Source: Veillonella sp. KGMB01456 (GTDB lineage Bacteria > Bacillota > Negativicutes > Veillonellales > Veillonellaceae). Taken from it: a DNA stretch of 34,065 nucleotides. The stretch covers positions 1 through 34,065 of the forward strand of contig NZ_JALKIG010000024.1 of assembly GCF_023051165.1 (NCBI RefSeq), in the 5' to 3' direction. Positions 16,951 to 23,154 of this stretch are shown here, one piece after another. Position 1 is the first letter of the stretch. Each line of letters begins with the position of its first letter. The notes beneath the pieces were generated by a model. The model was not told where the DNA came from, did no database searches, and saw only the letters and a program-made list of their open reading frames with translations. Both the position numbers and the translations under genes were made by a program.

Positions 16951-18378
16951 TTGAAATCGAAAATATACTTTTGTCCCCGATTTACCGGACTCAATATTTA
17001 ATTTACCTTTTAATTTATCTTTGACGTATCCATTGATGATAAGAAGCCCTAAACTATCAGCTTTGACAGTCTTAGTATCAAATCCACAACCATCATCGGA
17101 TACCTCAATATAAATTTTAGAGTCTACTATTTTACCGATAATCTGCACTTTTCCTGACTGATTAGGTAAATATGCATGATCAAAAATATTTTGTAATAAT
17201 TCATTTACAATCAAAGAGATTGTAACAACTTGGTCAGTTGTTACGTATATTGAGTCATCTACATGCATAAATATTTCAATATCTCTGAAATTTCCAAACA
17301 TATGATGGAAATTATGGATGACTGTAGTTAACGTTTGTTTTAACGAAGTATAACTGTCAACTTGTTTAGAAAGTAACTCATGAGTTGACGCAATCGTCAT
17401 AATACGCGATATGCTATCATGCAACACTTTCTTCGTTTCGTCTGACTGAGCCCTCCGTTCTTGTATCTTCAATAAAGATACTATTGACTGCAAGTTGTTC
17501 TTTACACGATGATGAATTTCACGAATAGCAACTGCTTTTAATACAAGTTCTTCTTCTCGCTTTTTTACCTCTGTTGTATCCTGAATAATCACAACTAAAC
17601 GCTGCTTATTTTTAATCCAACTGTACTTAATCGTAAAATAATACTGCAAATAATGGGTCTCCACATCAAAAAACCAATTACTTGATGAGCGTTCTGCACG
17701 AAATTTAATATAATCAAATGTATAATAGTCTAATGTTAAATTATCATAAAATAAACCAATTATTTCATCTTGATAACCCAATTTTTTATACAATTGCTTT
17801 GCTTCTTCATTGGCCGTTATTAAATAACCATCGCCATCGAAAATAAGGACATTTTCAGATAATCGATCTACGAAAAAGTTCTGTGCCTCTTCTTCCGCAC
17901 TCATAATAGTACTTGGCTTTAAATCATTAGAAGTGGCCATTCCAGGCGTTCCTGCATCAGTTTCTACAATTAAAACACCGATAGTTTTGTCCAATAATTT
18001 TATGGGGTAAATATTTTGTGTAATTAGTTTTCCTTCTTGAGATACCGCAATAAGCCCTAATGTATTTAAACCGGTTGCAATAGATCGTAAAACACCTGGT
18101 TCATTTTCCAATAAAGCATCTAATCCTACTACCGTCTTTTCATACATAGACGGCTTAATTAAAGGCTGTCTATGATATACCACTAAAGCAGATTTCGTTA
18201 CTTCATTATAAATGTCAATAAATACATCTGCATCAGGATATAATAACGAATCAGCCAAATGATATATAACTTGTACTAATTCTTTAACTTCATCCGCAGT
18301 TAAGTCCGAATAGGTATCACACAGTTTGCGTAAAATTGCTTCATCCGGATTAGCTATATCTAACGCCATATCATTCAC
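16927..18378 (-). CDS. eutW: Ethanolamine-sensing histidine kinase EutW
   Basis: Sensor kinase that autophosphorylates in response to ethanolamine and phosphorylates EutV. The 483 residues have no transmembrane segment, so sensing is cytoplasmic. Layout: residues 1-145 an N-terminal sensory domain, about 165-270 a PAS-like domain (LIFDGDGYLITANEEA), 280-350 a HisKA_2 dimerisation region with the phosphorylatable histidine in REIHHRVKNNLQ (H289/H290), and 370-480 the ATPase domain (NELLQNIFDHAY, DDGCGFD). The start is taken as GTG 18378, overlapping the eutV stop; ATG 18369 is an alternative and neither has a strong SD, suggesting coupling. Confidence 0.93.
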   Translation of the reverse strand: MNDMALDIANPDEAILRKLCDTYSDLTADEVKELVQVIYHLADSLLYPDADVFIDIYNEVTKSALVVYHRQPLIKPSMYEKTVVGLDALLENEPGVLRSIATGLNTLGLIAVSQEGKLITQNIYPIKLLDKTIGVLIVETDAGTPGMATSNDLKPSTIMSAEEEAQNFFVDRLSENVLIFDGDGYLITANEEAKQLYKKLGYQDEIIGLFYDNLTLDYYTFDYIKFRAERSSSNWFFDVETHYLQYYFTIKYSWIKNKQRLVVIIQDTTEVKKREEELVLKAVAIREIHHRVKNNLQSIVSLLKIQERRAQSDETKKVLHDSISRIMTIASTHELLSKQVDSYTSLKQTLTTVIHNFHHMFGNFRDIEIFMHVDDSIYVTTDQVVTISLIVNELLQNIFDHAYLPNQSGKVQIIGKIVDSKIYIEVSDDGCGFDTKTVKADSLGLLIINGYVKDKLKGKLNIESGKSGTKVYFRFQKSNDVVV

Positions 18379-18943
18379 TATCCATTATAATTAATTCAGC
18401 AATTTCACTCATTTTAGAGCGTCTATCCATACTCAAGCGGCGTAATTTTTTATAGGCTTCATCCTCAGTAATTTTTAAATCACGGCACAGAATTCCTTTA
18501 GCCTTTTCAATTACTTTCCGTTCTTCTAAACGAAGCTTTAATCCCTCAATTTCTTGTTCTAAATTTTCAGTTTGTTGCCCCTTAGCGATTGCTACTTCAA
18601 TAGTCGGAATAAGAGATTTTTCATCAATTGGTTTAATTAAATAGCCTGTTGCACCAAGCTTTTTCGCTTTTTCTGTATTTTCAAAATCTCCATAAGCAGT
18701 TAAAAATACTATACTGCTCGCCAATTTATCTTGCGCAACTTTTTTTGCTGCCTTTAAACCATCAAGTACCGGCATTTGAATATCCATCAATACTAAATCC
18801 GGTTTTACATTACGGCAAATCTCTACTGCCTCAAAGCCATCGGCTGCTTCGCCGCTTACTTCATAGCCTGCATCTGTTAAGATATCTTTAATATCTAAAC
18901 GAGTTATTGGCTCATCATCGACAATAACTATTCTTCCTCGCAT
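18371..18943 (-). CDS. eutV: ANTAR-domain response regulator EutV
   Basis: RNA-binding antiterminator of the eut genes. Of 190 residues, 1-120 are the receiver with D9-D10, phosphoacceptor D54 (VLMDIQMPVLDG) and K104 (LIKP). Residues 124-145 form a coiled linker and about 135-188 the ANTAR domain (ERKVIEKAKGIL, then EDEAYKKLRRLSMDRR). On phosphorylation EutV dimerises and binds paired hairpins that would otherwise give way to terminators; candidate sites are seen at four places in this window. The gene overlaps eutW by 8 nt. Confidence 0.96.
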   Translation of the reverse strand: MRGRIVIVDDEPITRLDIKDILTDAGYEVSGEAADGFEAVEICRNVKPDLVLMDIQMPVLDGLKAAKKVAQDKLASSIVFLTAYGDFENTEKAKKLGATGYLIKPIDEKSLIPTIEVAIAKGQQTENLEQEIEGLKLRLEERKVIEKAKGILCRDLKITEDEAYKKLRRLSMDRRSKMSEIAELIIMDSE

Positions 18944-18963
18944 AAGTAGGTCTCCTCGATTTC

Positions 18964-19317
18964 TTAAGTTCTGGTAATTTCACAACCTAATGCAAATTTT
19001 AAAATATTTCGTAGCCCGTCCACAACAGCTCGCAACGCCGTTTCAACGGAACTAACATCACCATAAATAACCACCGATCCGGAGAATCGGTCTACAAAAC
19101 CAATTTTAACATCACCACTTTTAGTTGCTATATCAACAGCGATTATAGCTGCTTCTGCCGGTGTTATTGTTAAAATCCCAAGTGCATTGTATACATCACT
19201 GGGTAATCCCAACTTGCCATAAATCTCCTTAGCCGGATTGGCAATAATATGGGCTAGCGTTATCTGTTTCCCAGGAACGTATTCTTGAATCATACGCTGT
19301 TTTTCTTCCATAGCCAC
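18964..19317 (-). CDS. eutS: Shell protein EutS
   Basis: A 117-residue circularly permuted BMC protein of the EutS family; the segment [19 protein letters not shown] and the later [16 protein letters not shown] are close to E. coli EutS. EutS hexamers are bent and help shell curvature. ATG 19317 has AAAGGTG upstream. It lies between eutG and eutV as in Enterococcus-type operons. Confidence 0.95.
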   Translation of the reverse strand: MAMEEKQRMIQEYVPGKQITLAHIIANPAKEIYGKLGLPSDVYNALGILTITPAEAAIIAVDIATKSGDVKIGFVDRFSGSVVIYGDVSSVETALRAVVDGLRNILKFALGCEITRT

Positions 19318-19349
19318 ACCTTTCCAGCATTACCTTATCAGACTGACGG

Positions 19350-20471
19350 TTAAGCAATTTGATTTAAAATATTTTTAATATCATCTGCCGTAGGTATTCT
19401 TGGATTAGCAGCTGTACATGCATCAGCTAACGCTGCTTTTGCAATAGCATCACCGCTCTCCATAATTTCACTACGATTAAACCCACAATCAGTTAATGTT
19501 AAAGGCATTTTCAGAGTACTCTGTAAATGCTTAATCTGCCGAATTAAAGCAGCCACTCCGATTCTCGGATTTACACTAGTTGTCGCTTTAACAATATTCG
19601 CCAATCTAGTATATTTCTTAGCAGCATATAAATCTTTGTTTTGATAATCACCATTATACGCCACAATATGCGGCAATAAAATAGCATTGATTCGTCCATG
19701 CGGTACATGGAATCTACCGCCGATAGCGTGTGCCATACCGTGATTTAATCCCAAGTTCGTCAAATTAAATGCCATACCGGCCATACAGGAAGCCACATGC
19801 ATCTGTTCTCTGGCATAACTATTCGTACCGTTTGAAAATGCTTCCGGCAAATATTCAAACACTAATTGAATTGCATATTCAACTAATGCTTTTGCCATAA
19901 CATTTTCATTCAATGATACATAGGATTCAATTAAATGAACTAAAACGTCCATGCCTGTATCAGCCGTAATACTAGGCGGTACACTCATTACTAAGCGAGT
20001 ATCTAAAATTGCAATATTAGGTTGTATTTCATCGGTAACAATCGGATATTTTGTTCCTGTTTCCAGCATTGTGATTACTGAAAAATTTGTTACTTCTGAA
20101 CCGGTACCACTTGTGGTCGGTACAGCAATAAACATTAAATCTTTATTGGCTTTAACGCGATTGCCGAAATACAACATAGCTTTCCCCGCATCAATAGCAG
20201 ATCCGCCACCTACTGCAATAATTGCATCAGCATTTGATTCTACTAAGTGACTTACACCGGCAGCGACTACTTCAGTCGGCGGATCCGGAACAATATCACT
20301 AAAAATCTCTACTTCAGCAAAGTCTAAGTTCTCCGTTACATGTGAAATCATTCCAGACTGAACCATAAATGGATCCGTCACTATGAAAACCTTTTTTACA
20401 GGGAGATCACGAAGACCTTGCAACGCATCTTCCCCTACCCATAGTGTCGTAGGAAATTTAATTTTCTGCAT
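19350..20471 (-). CDS. eutG: Iron-containing alcohol dehydrogenase EutG
   Basis: Reduces acetaldehyde to ethanol and regenerates NAD+ for EutE inside the compartment. The 373 residues belong to the Fe-ADH family: NAD-binding AVGGGSAIDAGKAM near 96, metal ligands in GMDVLVHLIESY (Asp and His) and in LNHGMAHAIGGRFHVPHG (two His). The ATG at 20471 (MQKIKFPTTLW) with AGGAG 7 nt upstream is chosen; the frame runs 7 codons further without a ribosome site. It has its own promoter and a leader with an ANTAR target and terminator. Confidence 0.92.
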   Translation of the reverse strand: MQKIKFPTTLWVGEDALQGLRDLPVKKVFIVTDPFMVQSGMISHVTENLDFAEVEIFSDIVPDPPTEVVAAGVSHLVESNADAIIAVGGGSAIDAGKAMLYFGNRVKANKDLMFIAVPTTSGTGSEVTNFSVITMLETGTKYPIVTDEIQPNIAILDTRLVMSVPPSITADTGMDVLVHLIESYVSLNENVMAKALVEYAIQLVFEYLPEAFSNGTNSYAREQMHVASCMAGMAFNLTNLGLNHGMAHAIGGRFHVPHGRINAILLPHIVAYNGDYQNKDLYAAKKYTRLANIVKATTSVNPRIGVAALIRQIKHLQSTLKMPLTLTDCGFNRSEIMESGDAIAKAALADACTAANPRIPTADDIKNILNQIA

Positions 20472-20494
20472 ACATGTTCTCCTGCTTAACAAAT

Positions 20495-20537
20495 AAAAAA
20501 AGAAGCCCTCACGGAATACACCCTCCGTTTAAGCTTC
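20495..20537 (-). terminator. Leader terminator of eutG
   Basis: In the minus strand GAAGC (20533-20537) pairs with GCTTC (20502-20506), with an inner ACGGA/TCCGT stem, and seven T residues follow immediately. It lies only 24 nt before the eutG start and so acts as an attenuator. Confidence 0.85.
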
Positions 20538-20566
20538 ATTGCAAACCATGCACGCCATTGTACACG
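20528..20566 (-). promoter_or_regulatory. ANTAR (EutV) double hairpin in the eutG leader
   Basis: First hairpin: CGTGTAC[AATGGC]GTGCATG (20547-20566), a 7-bp stem with two wobble pairs. Second hairpin: GC[AATGAA]GC with flanking T/A pairing (about 20528-20545). Both hexaloops have A at 1 and G at 4, and loop starts are 19 nt apart. The second hairpin uses the same GAAGC bases as the terminator arm, so the structures are mutually exclusive, as in EutV antitermination. Confidence 0.8.
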
Positions 20567-20584
20567 AAAATCTTATAACAATAA

Positions 20585-20611
20585 TTTATACTTAACCAAA
20601 AAAAATGTCAA
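20585..20611 (-). promoter_or_regulatory. Predicted eutG promoter
   Basis: Minus-strand TTGACA (20606-20611) and TATAAA (20585-20590) with a 15-nt spacer, which is short. Transcription would start around 20578, just before the ANTAR hairpins. Confidence 0.55.
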
Positions 20612-20756
20612 TAAAAATTACGTATTTCAATTATGCATAATATATATACTATTTCAAATTTTCTCCGATTTATACCTAAATTAGCAGTTATTTTAACTTG
20701 TTCTCTCTTTGACTATGATATAACACCCGATGACAAAAGGGTTCTTTACACTTATA

Positions 20757-20790
20757 ACAAAAGGGCATGGAGTACTAGCTCCATGCCCTT
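20757..20790 (-). terminator. Final terminator of the regulatory RNA
   Basis: A perfect 12-bp stem (AAGGGCATGGAG at 20761-20772 on the plus strand with 20779-20790, 6-nt loop) is followed on the minus strand by TTTTGTT. It separates the RNA from the eutG promoter. Confidence 0.88.
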
Positions 20791-20834
20791 TTCCTATTTT
20801 TGAACTAATGTCACACTCCACTGTGCTGTGCTCT

Positions 20835-20872
20835 CTCATCATTGAACGACTAACATTAGTCCATCAATAGAC
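20835..20872 (-). promoter_or_regulatory. Candidate EutV-binding hairpins in the regulatory RNA
   Basis: Three adjacent small hairpins have hexaloops with A at 1 and G at 4: GTCT[ATTGAT]GGAC (20859-20872), GACT[AATGTT]AGTC (20848-20861) and TTC[AATGAT]GAG (20835-20846). The first two share bases, so only two form at once. Loop starts of the outer pair are 25 nt apart, the same as at eutA; the inner pair are 14 apart. Confidence 0.6.
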
Positions 20873-20948
20873 GCACGTCTCTGTGCAAGACAGATTAATA
20901 CATGCCGGTTTATTTTCTGCATTAATTCCAGTGAAGTACTACAATGCC

Positions 20949-20985
20949 ACAAAAACAACATCCTGTCTTACCTCGAAACAGCATG
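20949..20985 (-). terminator. Terminator-like hairpin directly behind the riboswitch
   Basis: CATGCTGTTT (20976-20985) pairs with AGACAGGATG (20959-20968) with one mismatch and a G-U pair, loop of 7, followed by TTGTTTTTG. It begins 5 nt beyond the riboswitch closing stem and lies before the ANTAR hairpins, so it is the likely expression switch. Its loop could alternatively be the L13 kissing loop of the riboswitch. Confidence 0.6.
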
Positions 20986-20989
20986 TGTA

Positions 20990-21080
20990 ATGAAATCCGC
21001 GAAAGACCTGACTTAGGCAAAAGCCATCACAGTGGCGGGACCGTGTTAGATTCTCACTAACTTCCATCGTCAGATTTCAT
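20990..21080 (-). promoter_or_regulatory. Cobalamin riboswitch
   Basis: Minus-strand landmarks: closing stem ATGAAATC (21073-21080) with GATTTCAT (20990-20997); the core GGAAGTTAGTGAGAATC; CCCGCCACTGTGATGG, the conserved cobalamin core; and CTAAGTCAGG, the B12-box start. At 91 nt it is compact, lacking the larger peripheral helices of many AdoCbl riboswitches. The B12-box end deviates from consensus (GGTCTTTCGC). Confidence 0.85.
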
Positions 21081-21101
21081 ATTTCTATTAATCTAAAAGC
21101 A

Positions 21102-21130
21102 ATAATAACATATCTTAATCAATTCTGCAA
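21102..21130 (-). promoter_or_regulatory. Predicted promoter of the riboswitch RNA
   Basis: Minus-strand TTGCAG (21125-21130) and TATTAT (21102-21107) are separated by 17 nt; transcription would start near 21095, about 15 nt before the riboswitch closing stem. Read-through from pduO (stop 21151) is a possible second source. Confidence 0.6.
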
Positions 21131-21150
21131 GAACAGGATAATCCCAATAA

Positions 21151-21735
21151 TTATTTTATATTTTTGGTCTTAGCATTATGAAATACTTCAGCACTTCTGG
21201 TATAAAATATATCTTCCATACCTTGTTTAGTGTTTAAGTATCTTGCTAAAGCATAAAAATAGTCTGATAATCGATTAACAAACATAACCAACTCTCCCGG
21301 TATTTTCGCGGTCATCTGTAATCGAACTATTCGTCGTTCGGCCCGTCTTGCAATCGTCCGTGCCATGTGAATCATACTGGCCTCACGAGTTCCACCGGGC
21401 AAAATAAAACGATTAATCTCCGGTGATTTAGCCGTATACTCATCAATTCGGGCTTCCAACCATGATATAGCATCAACAGGTAAAGTTATTTCTCGATTTA
21501 ACGACTCCGGAGTTGCTAAATCAGTACCTACATCAAATAAGAAATGCTGTAAATGTTGTAATTCATTTTTTTCCTCGAATAAAGACGAATCAAATTGCGA
21601 TATAGCATAACCAATCCACGAATTTAATTCATCAATAGTACCATAGCTATCTACTCGATCTGAATCTTTTGATACTGCAATACCGCCCACTAAACGGGTC
21701 ATCCCCTTATCGCCGGTTTTAGTGTAAATTTTCAT
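21151..21735 (-). CDS. pduO: ATP:cob(I)alamin adenosyltransferase, PduO type
   Basis: Makes adenosylcobalamin, the cofactor of EutBC. The 194 residues match the PduO/CobA2 family: KIYTKTGDKGMTRLVGG at the N-terminus (ATP binding), RVDSYGTIDELNSWIG near 27, then RTIARRAERRIVRL near 127 and NRLSDYFYALARYLN near 154. It lacks the extra C-terminal domain of Salmonella PduO. ATG 21735 follows AAAGGAG. It heads the minus-strand cluster from a strong promoter, with an ANTAR hairpin pair at the mRNA 5' end, so cofactor supply is tied to EutV and ethanolamine. Salmonella EutT is not an alternative, since it belongs to a different sequence type. Confidence 0.94.
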   Translation of the reverse strand: MKIYTKTGDKGMTRLVGGIAVSKDSDRVDSYGTIDELNSWIGYAISQFDSSLFEEKNELQHLQHFLFDVGTDLATPESLNREITLPVDAISWLEARIDEYTAKSPEINRFILPGGTREASMIHMARTIARRAERRIVRLQMTAKIPGELVMFVNRLSDYFYALARYLNTKQGMEDIFYTRSAEVFHNAKTKNIK

Positions 21736-21841
21736 AGTAAAGCTCCTTTCTCATTACATGGTATATATATCATTGAAATACCGGTAATTATAGAGAATAT
21801 TATGAGAATCACTAATTTTTCCTCATTAAAAATCCTCTTTC

Positions 21842-21875
21842 AAAGCCACTATGCTTTATTTACACTTCATTGTGT
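21842..21875 (-). promoter_or_regulatory. ANTAR (EutV) double hairpin at the 5' end of the pduO mRNA
   Basis: First hairpin ACAC[AATGAA]GTGT (21862-21875), second AAAGC[ATAGTG]GCTTT (21842-21857); both hexaloops have A at 1 and G at 4 and start 19 nt apart, identical to the eutG leader. The first hairpin begins at or next to the predicted transcription start. Unlike eutG and eutA, I find no clear intrinsic terminator overlapping the second hairpin. Confidence 0.75.
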
Positions 21876-21887
21876 TAACTTGATAAT
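21859..21887 (+). promoter_or_regulatory. Possible eutP promoter, overlapping the pduO promoter
   Basis: Plus-strand TTTACA (21859-21864) and GATAAT (21882-21887) are 17 nt apart. It lies face to face with the pduO promoter, sharing its -10 region, and would give eutP a leader of about 140 nt. That leader has one inverted repeat (CTGTAT/ATACAG, 21960-21982) and no ANTAR-type pair. Confidence 0.4.
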
Positions 21888-21911
21888 ACAAATAAGCCTC
21901 ATTTTTGTCAA
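21883..21911 (-). promoter_or_regulatory. Predicted pduO promoter
   Basis: Minus-strand TTGACA (21906-21911) and TATTAT (21883-21888) with a 17-nt spacer, close to the sigma-70/A consensus. Start near 21876. Confidence 0.75.
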
Positions 21912-22037
21912 TTTACTAATTATCATAGATTGCTGACTATTTACATTTATTTAAAAATCCTGTATCTTAAAACTACATACAGTAAACTCTTGCTTAACAT
22001 TCCTTTTTATTATACACCGTTAATAAGGAGTGTTTTT

Positions 22038-22478
22038 ATGAAAAAAATTATGTTTGTTGGCCCCATTGGTGTTGGTAAAACAACTCTAACACAGCGAATT
22101 GAAGGTGTTGAAATCATTTACGCAAAAACACAAACGGTTCAATTTCATGACGATATTATTGATACGCCGGGTGAGTTTGTCCAACATAGACTTATGTACA
22201 ACGCCCTTCTAGTTACTGCTGCAGAGGCTGACATTTTAGGTTTTCTCATTTCCGCAAAGGAAAAAGAGCAAATGTTTCCTCCGGGATTTGCCAGTCTATT
22301 TAATAAGCCTGCTATCGGTATTATCACAAAAATGGATTTAATAGATGAAAACGATGATATTGAATTTATTAAAAATCAACTTGTAATGACCGGAGCTTCA
22401 CCAATTTTTAAAGTAGGCATCAATAGTGACAAAGGTATTCAAGATCTTTTAAACTATCTCAATACCTTAGATAAATAA
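22038..22478 (+). CDS. eutP: EutP, P-loop protein of ethanolamine utilisation
   Basis: A 146-residue GTPase-like protein: P-loop GPIGVGKTT at 8-16, a DTPGE switch-II motif near 45, and TKMDL (NKxD-type base recognition) near 96. EutP/PduV proteins associate with microcompartments, and Salmonella EutP is reported to have acetate kinase activity, which would use acetyl-phosphate from PduL. ATG 22038 follows AAGGAG; the frame is open 36 codons upstream without homology. It is divergent from the rest of the cluster and ends at a good terminator. Confidence 0.93.
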   Translation: MKKIMFVGPIGVGKTTLTQRIEGVEIIYAKTQTVQFHDDIIDTPGEFVQHRLMYNALLVTAAEADILGFLISAKEKEQMFPPGFASLFNKPAIGIITKMDLIDENDDIEFIKNQLVMTGASPIFKVGINSDKGIQDLLNYLNTLDK

Positions 22479-22488
22479 TAATGAACGG

Positions 22489-22524
22489 AAAAGGAAGTGC
22501 TTAAATCTTGGCACTTCCTTTTTT
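22489..22524 (+). terminator. Terminator of eutP
   Basis: A perfect 12-bp stem (22489-22500 with 22511-22522, 10-nt loop) ending in a T run, 10 nt behind the eutP stop. It marks the right border of the eut cluster. Confidence 0.9.
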
Positions 22525-22731
22525 ACACTCTATTTATGCTAAAAATATTCTTTTCAAATAAAACCGGCCCAAAAGTTTCAATAATTGCCCTATTATATCT
22601 AAATATCTAAAATTTTCACTATACAAATATTCCAATTTACGTTATAATTACATTGGAAAAATCAGATTTAATATGACAGTTTTATCAGCATCAATTTCTA
22701 ATGAGACTGTCTCAAATATAGGGAGGTATTT

Positions 22732-22887
22732 ATGAAGTTTTTATCATCAACAGTAACAACGGGAATTTCTTTTGGATCCGCCTTGGCCATGGTGATTAGC
22801 TATGCCAACTGGCATTCCATCCCTTGGGCAATTCTTCACGGCCTATTCGGATGGTTTTACGTTATATATTACGCTTTATTCAAATAG
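22732..22887 (+). CDS. 51-residue membrane protein of unknown function
   Basis: ATG 22732 follows GGGAGG by 5 nt and the frame ends at TAG 22885-22887. The protein starts MKFLSSTVTTGISFG and has two hydrophobic segments: about 10-25 and 33-50 (PWAILHGLFGWFYVIYYALF). The aromatic-rich second helix with HG..GWFYV.YY resembles a widely distributed family of small uncharacterised membrane proteins. A T-rich region with a TATAAT-like element near 22643 lies 90 nt upstream and a strong terminator directly downstream, so it forms its own transcription unit. Conservation should be checked before assigning a role. Confidence 0.72.
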   Translation: MKFLSSTVTTGISFGSALAMVISYANWHSIPWAILHGLFGWFYVIYYALFK

Positions 22888-22908
22888 ATCCCCCTTAATC
22901 CCACTCCT

Positions 22909-22958
22909 AAAGAAGGAAGGCATTGCCAATACCGAGCGGCAATGCCTTCCTTCTTTTT
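22909..22958 (+). terminator. Terminator of the small membrane protein gene
   Basis: A perfect 19-bp stem (22909-22927 with 22938-22956, 10-nt loop) ending in a T run, 21 nt beyond the stop codon. Confidence 0.9.
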
Positions 22959-23021
22959 ACTTTATTATTTCCTGACCATATCAGATGGGGTGAACACCCT
23001 CAATTACTTACTGTTCTTGAC

Positions 23022-23130
23022 TTGTAAAACCACCGCTTTACTTGCTATACTATTCATATAAGAAGTCGTTAGAGTAAGATGCTGGGACGATGATTGTCCG
23101 ATGGCGTTCATTACTTGACGACTCTTTTTT
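23022..23130 (+). ncRNA. Possible small RNA with own promoter and terminator
   Basis: TTGTAA (23022-23027) and an extended -10 TGCTATACT (23043-23051), 18-nt spacer, predict a start near 23058. About 70 nt later the pairing AGTCGT (23064-23069) with ACGACT (23118-23123), plus GTAA/TTAC inside, is followed by six T residues. A GGAC/GTCC hairpin sits in the middle. There is no coding frame with a ribosome site. The RNA converges on the 3' end of gltS. It could instead be only a convergent terminator. Confidence 0.35.
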
Positions 23131-23154
23131 ACGTAGAAGAACCGTGATTCCAGT

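Larger units (their letters stand above)
20755..21095 (-). ncRNA. EutX/Rli55-like regulatory RNA (riboswitch plus EutV-binding hairpins)
   Basis: A stand-alone transcript of about 340 nt between pduO and eutG, with its own promoter, no coding frame, and a strong final terminator. In order: cobalamin riboswitch (20990-21080), terminator-like hairpin (20949-20985), candidate ANTAR hairpins (20835-20872), final terminator (20757-20790). In EutX and Rli55, a short form is made when AdoCbl is bound; without AdoCbl the long form sequesters EutV and keeps eut genes off. The element order and the position next to eutG are the same here. The structure is read by eye and unproven. Confidence 0.8.

Noticed and set aside
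21894-22037. ANTAR site or terminator in the eutP leader
   Set aside because: Only a CTGTAT/ATACAG inverted repeat with an 11-nt loop is present; no A1/G4 hexaloop pair and no U-run terminator.
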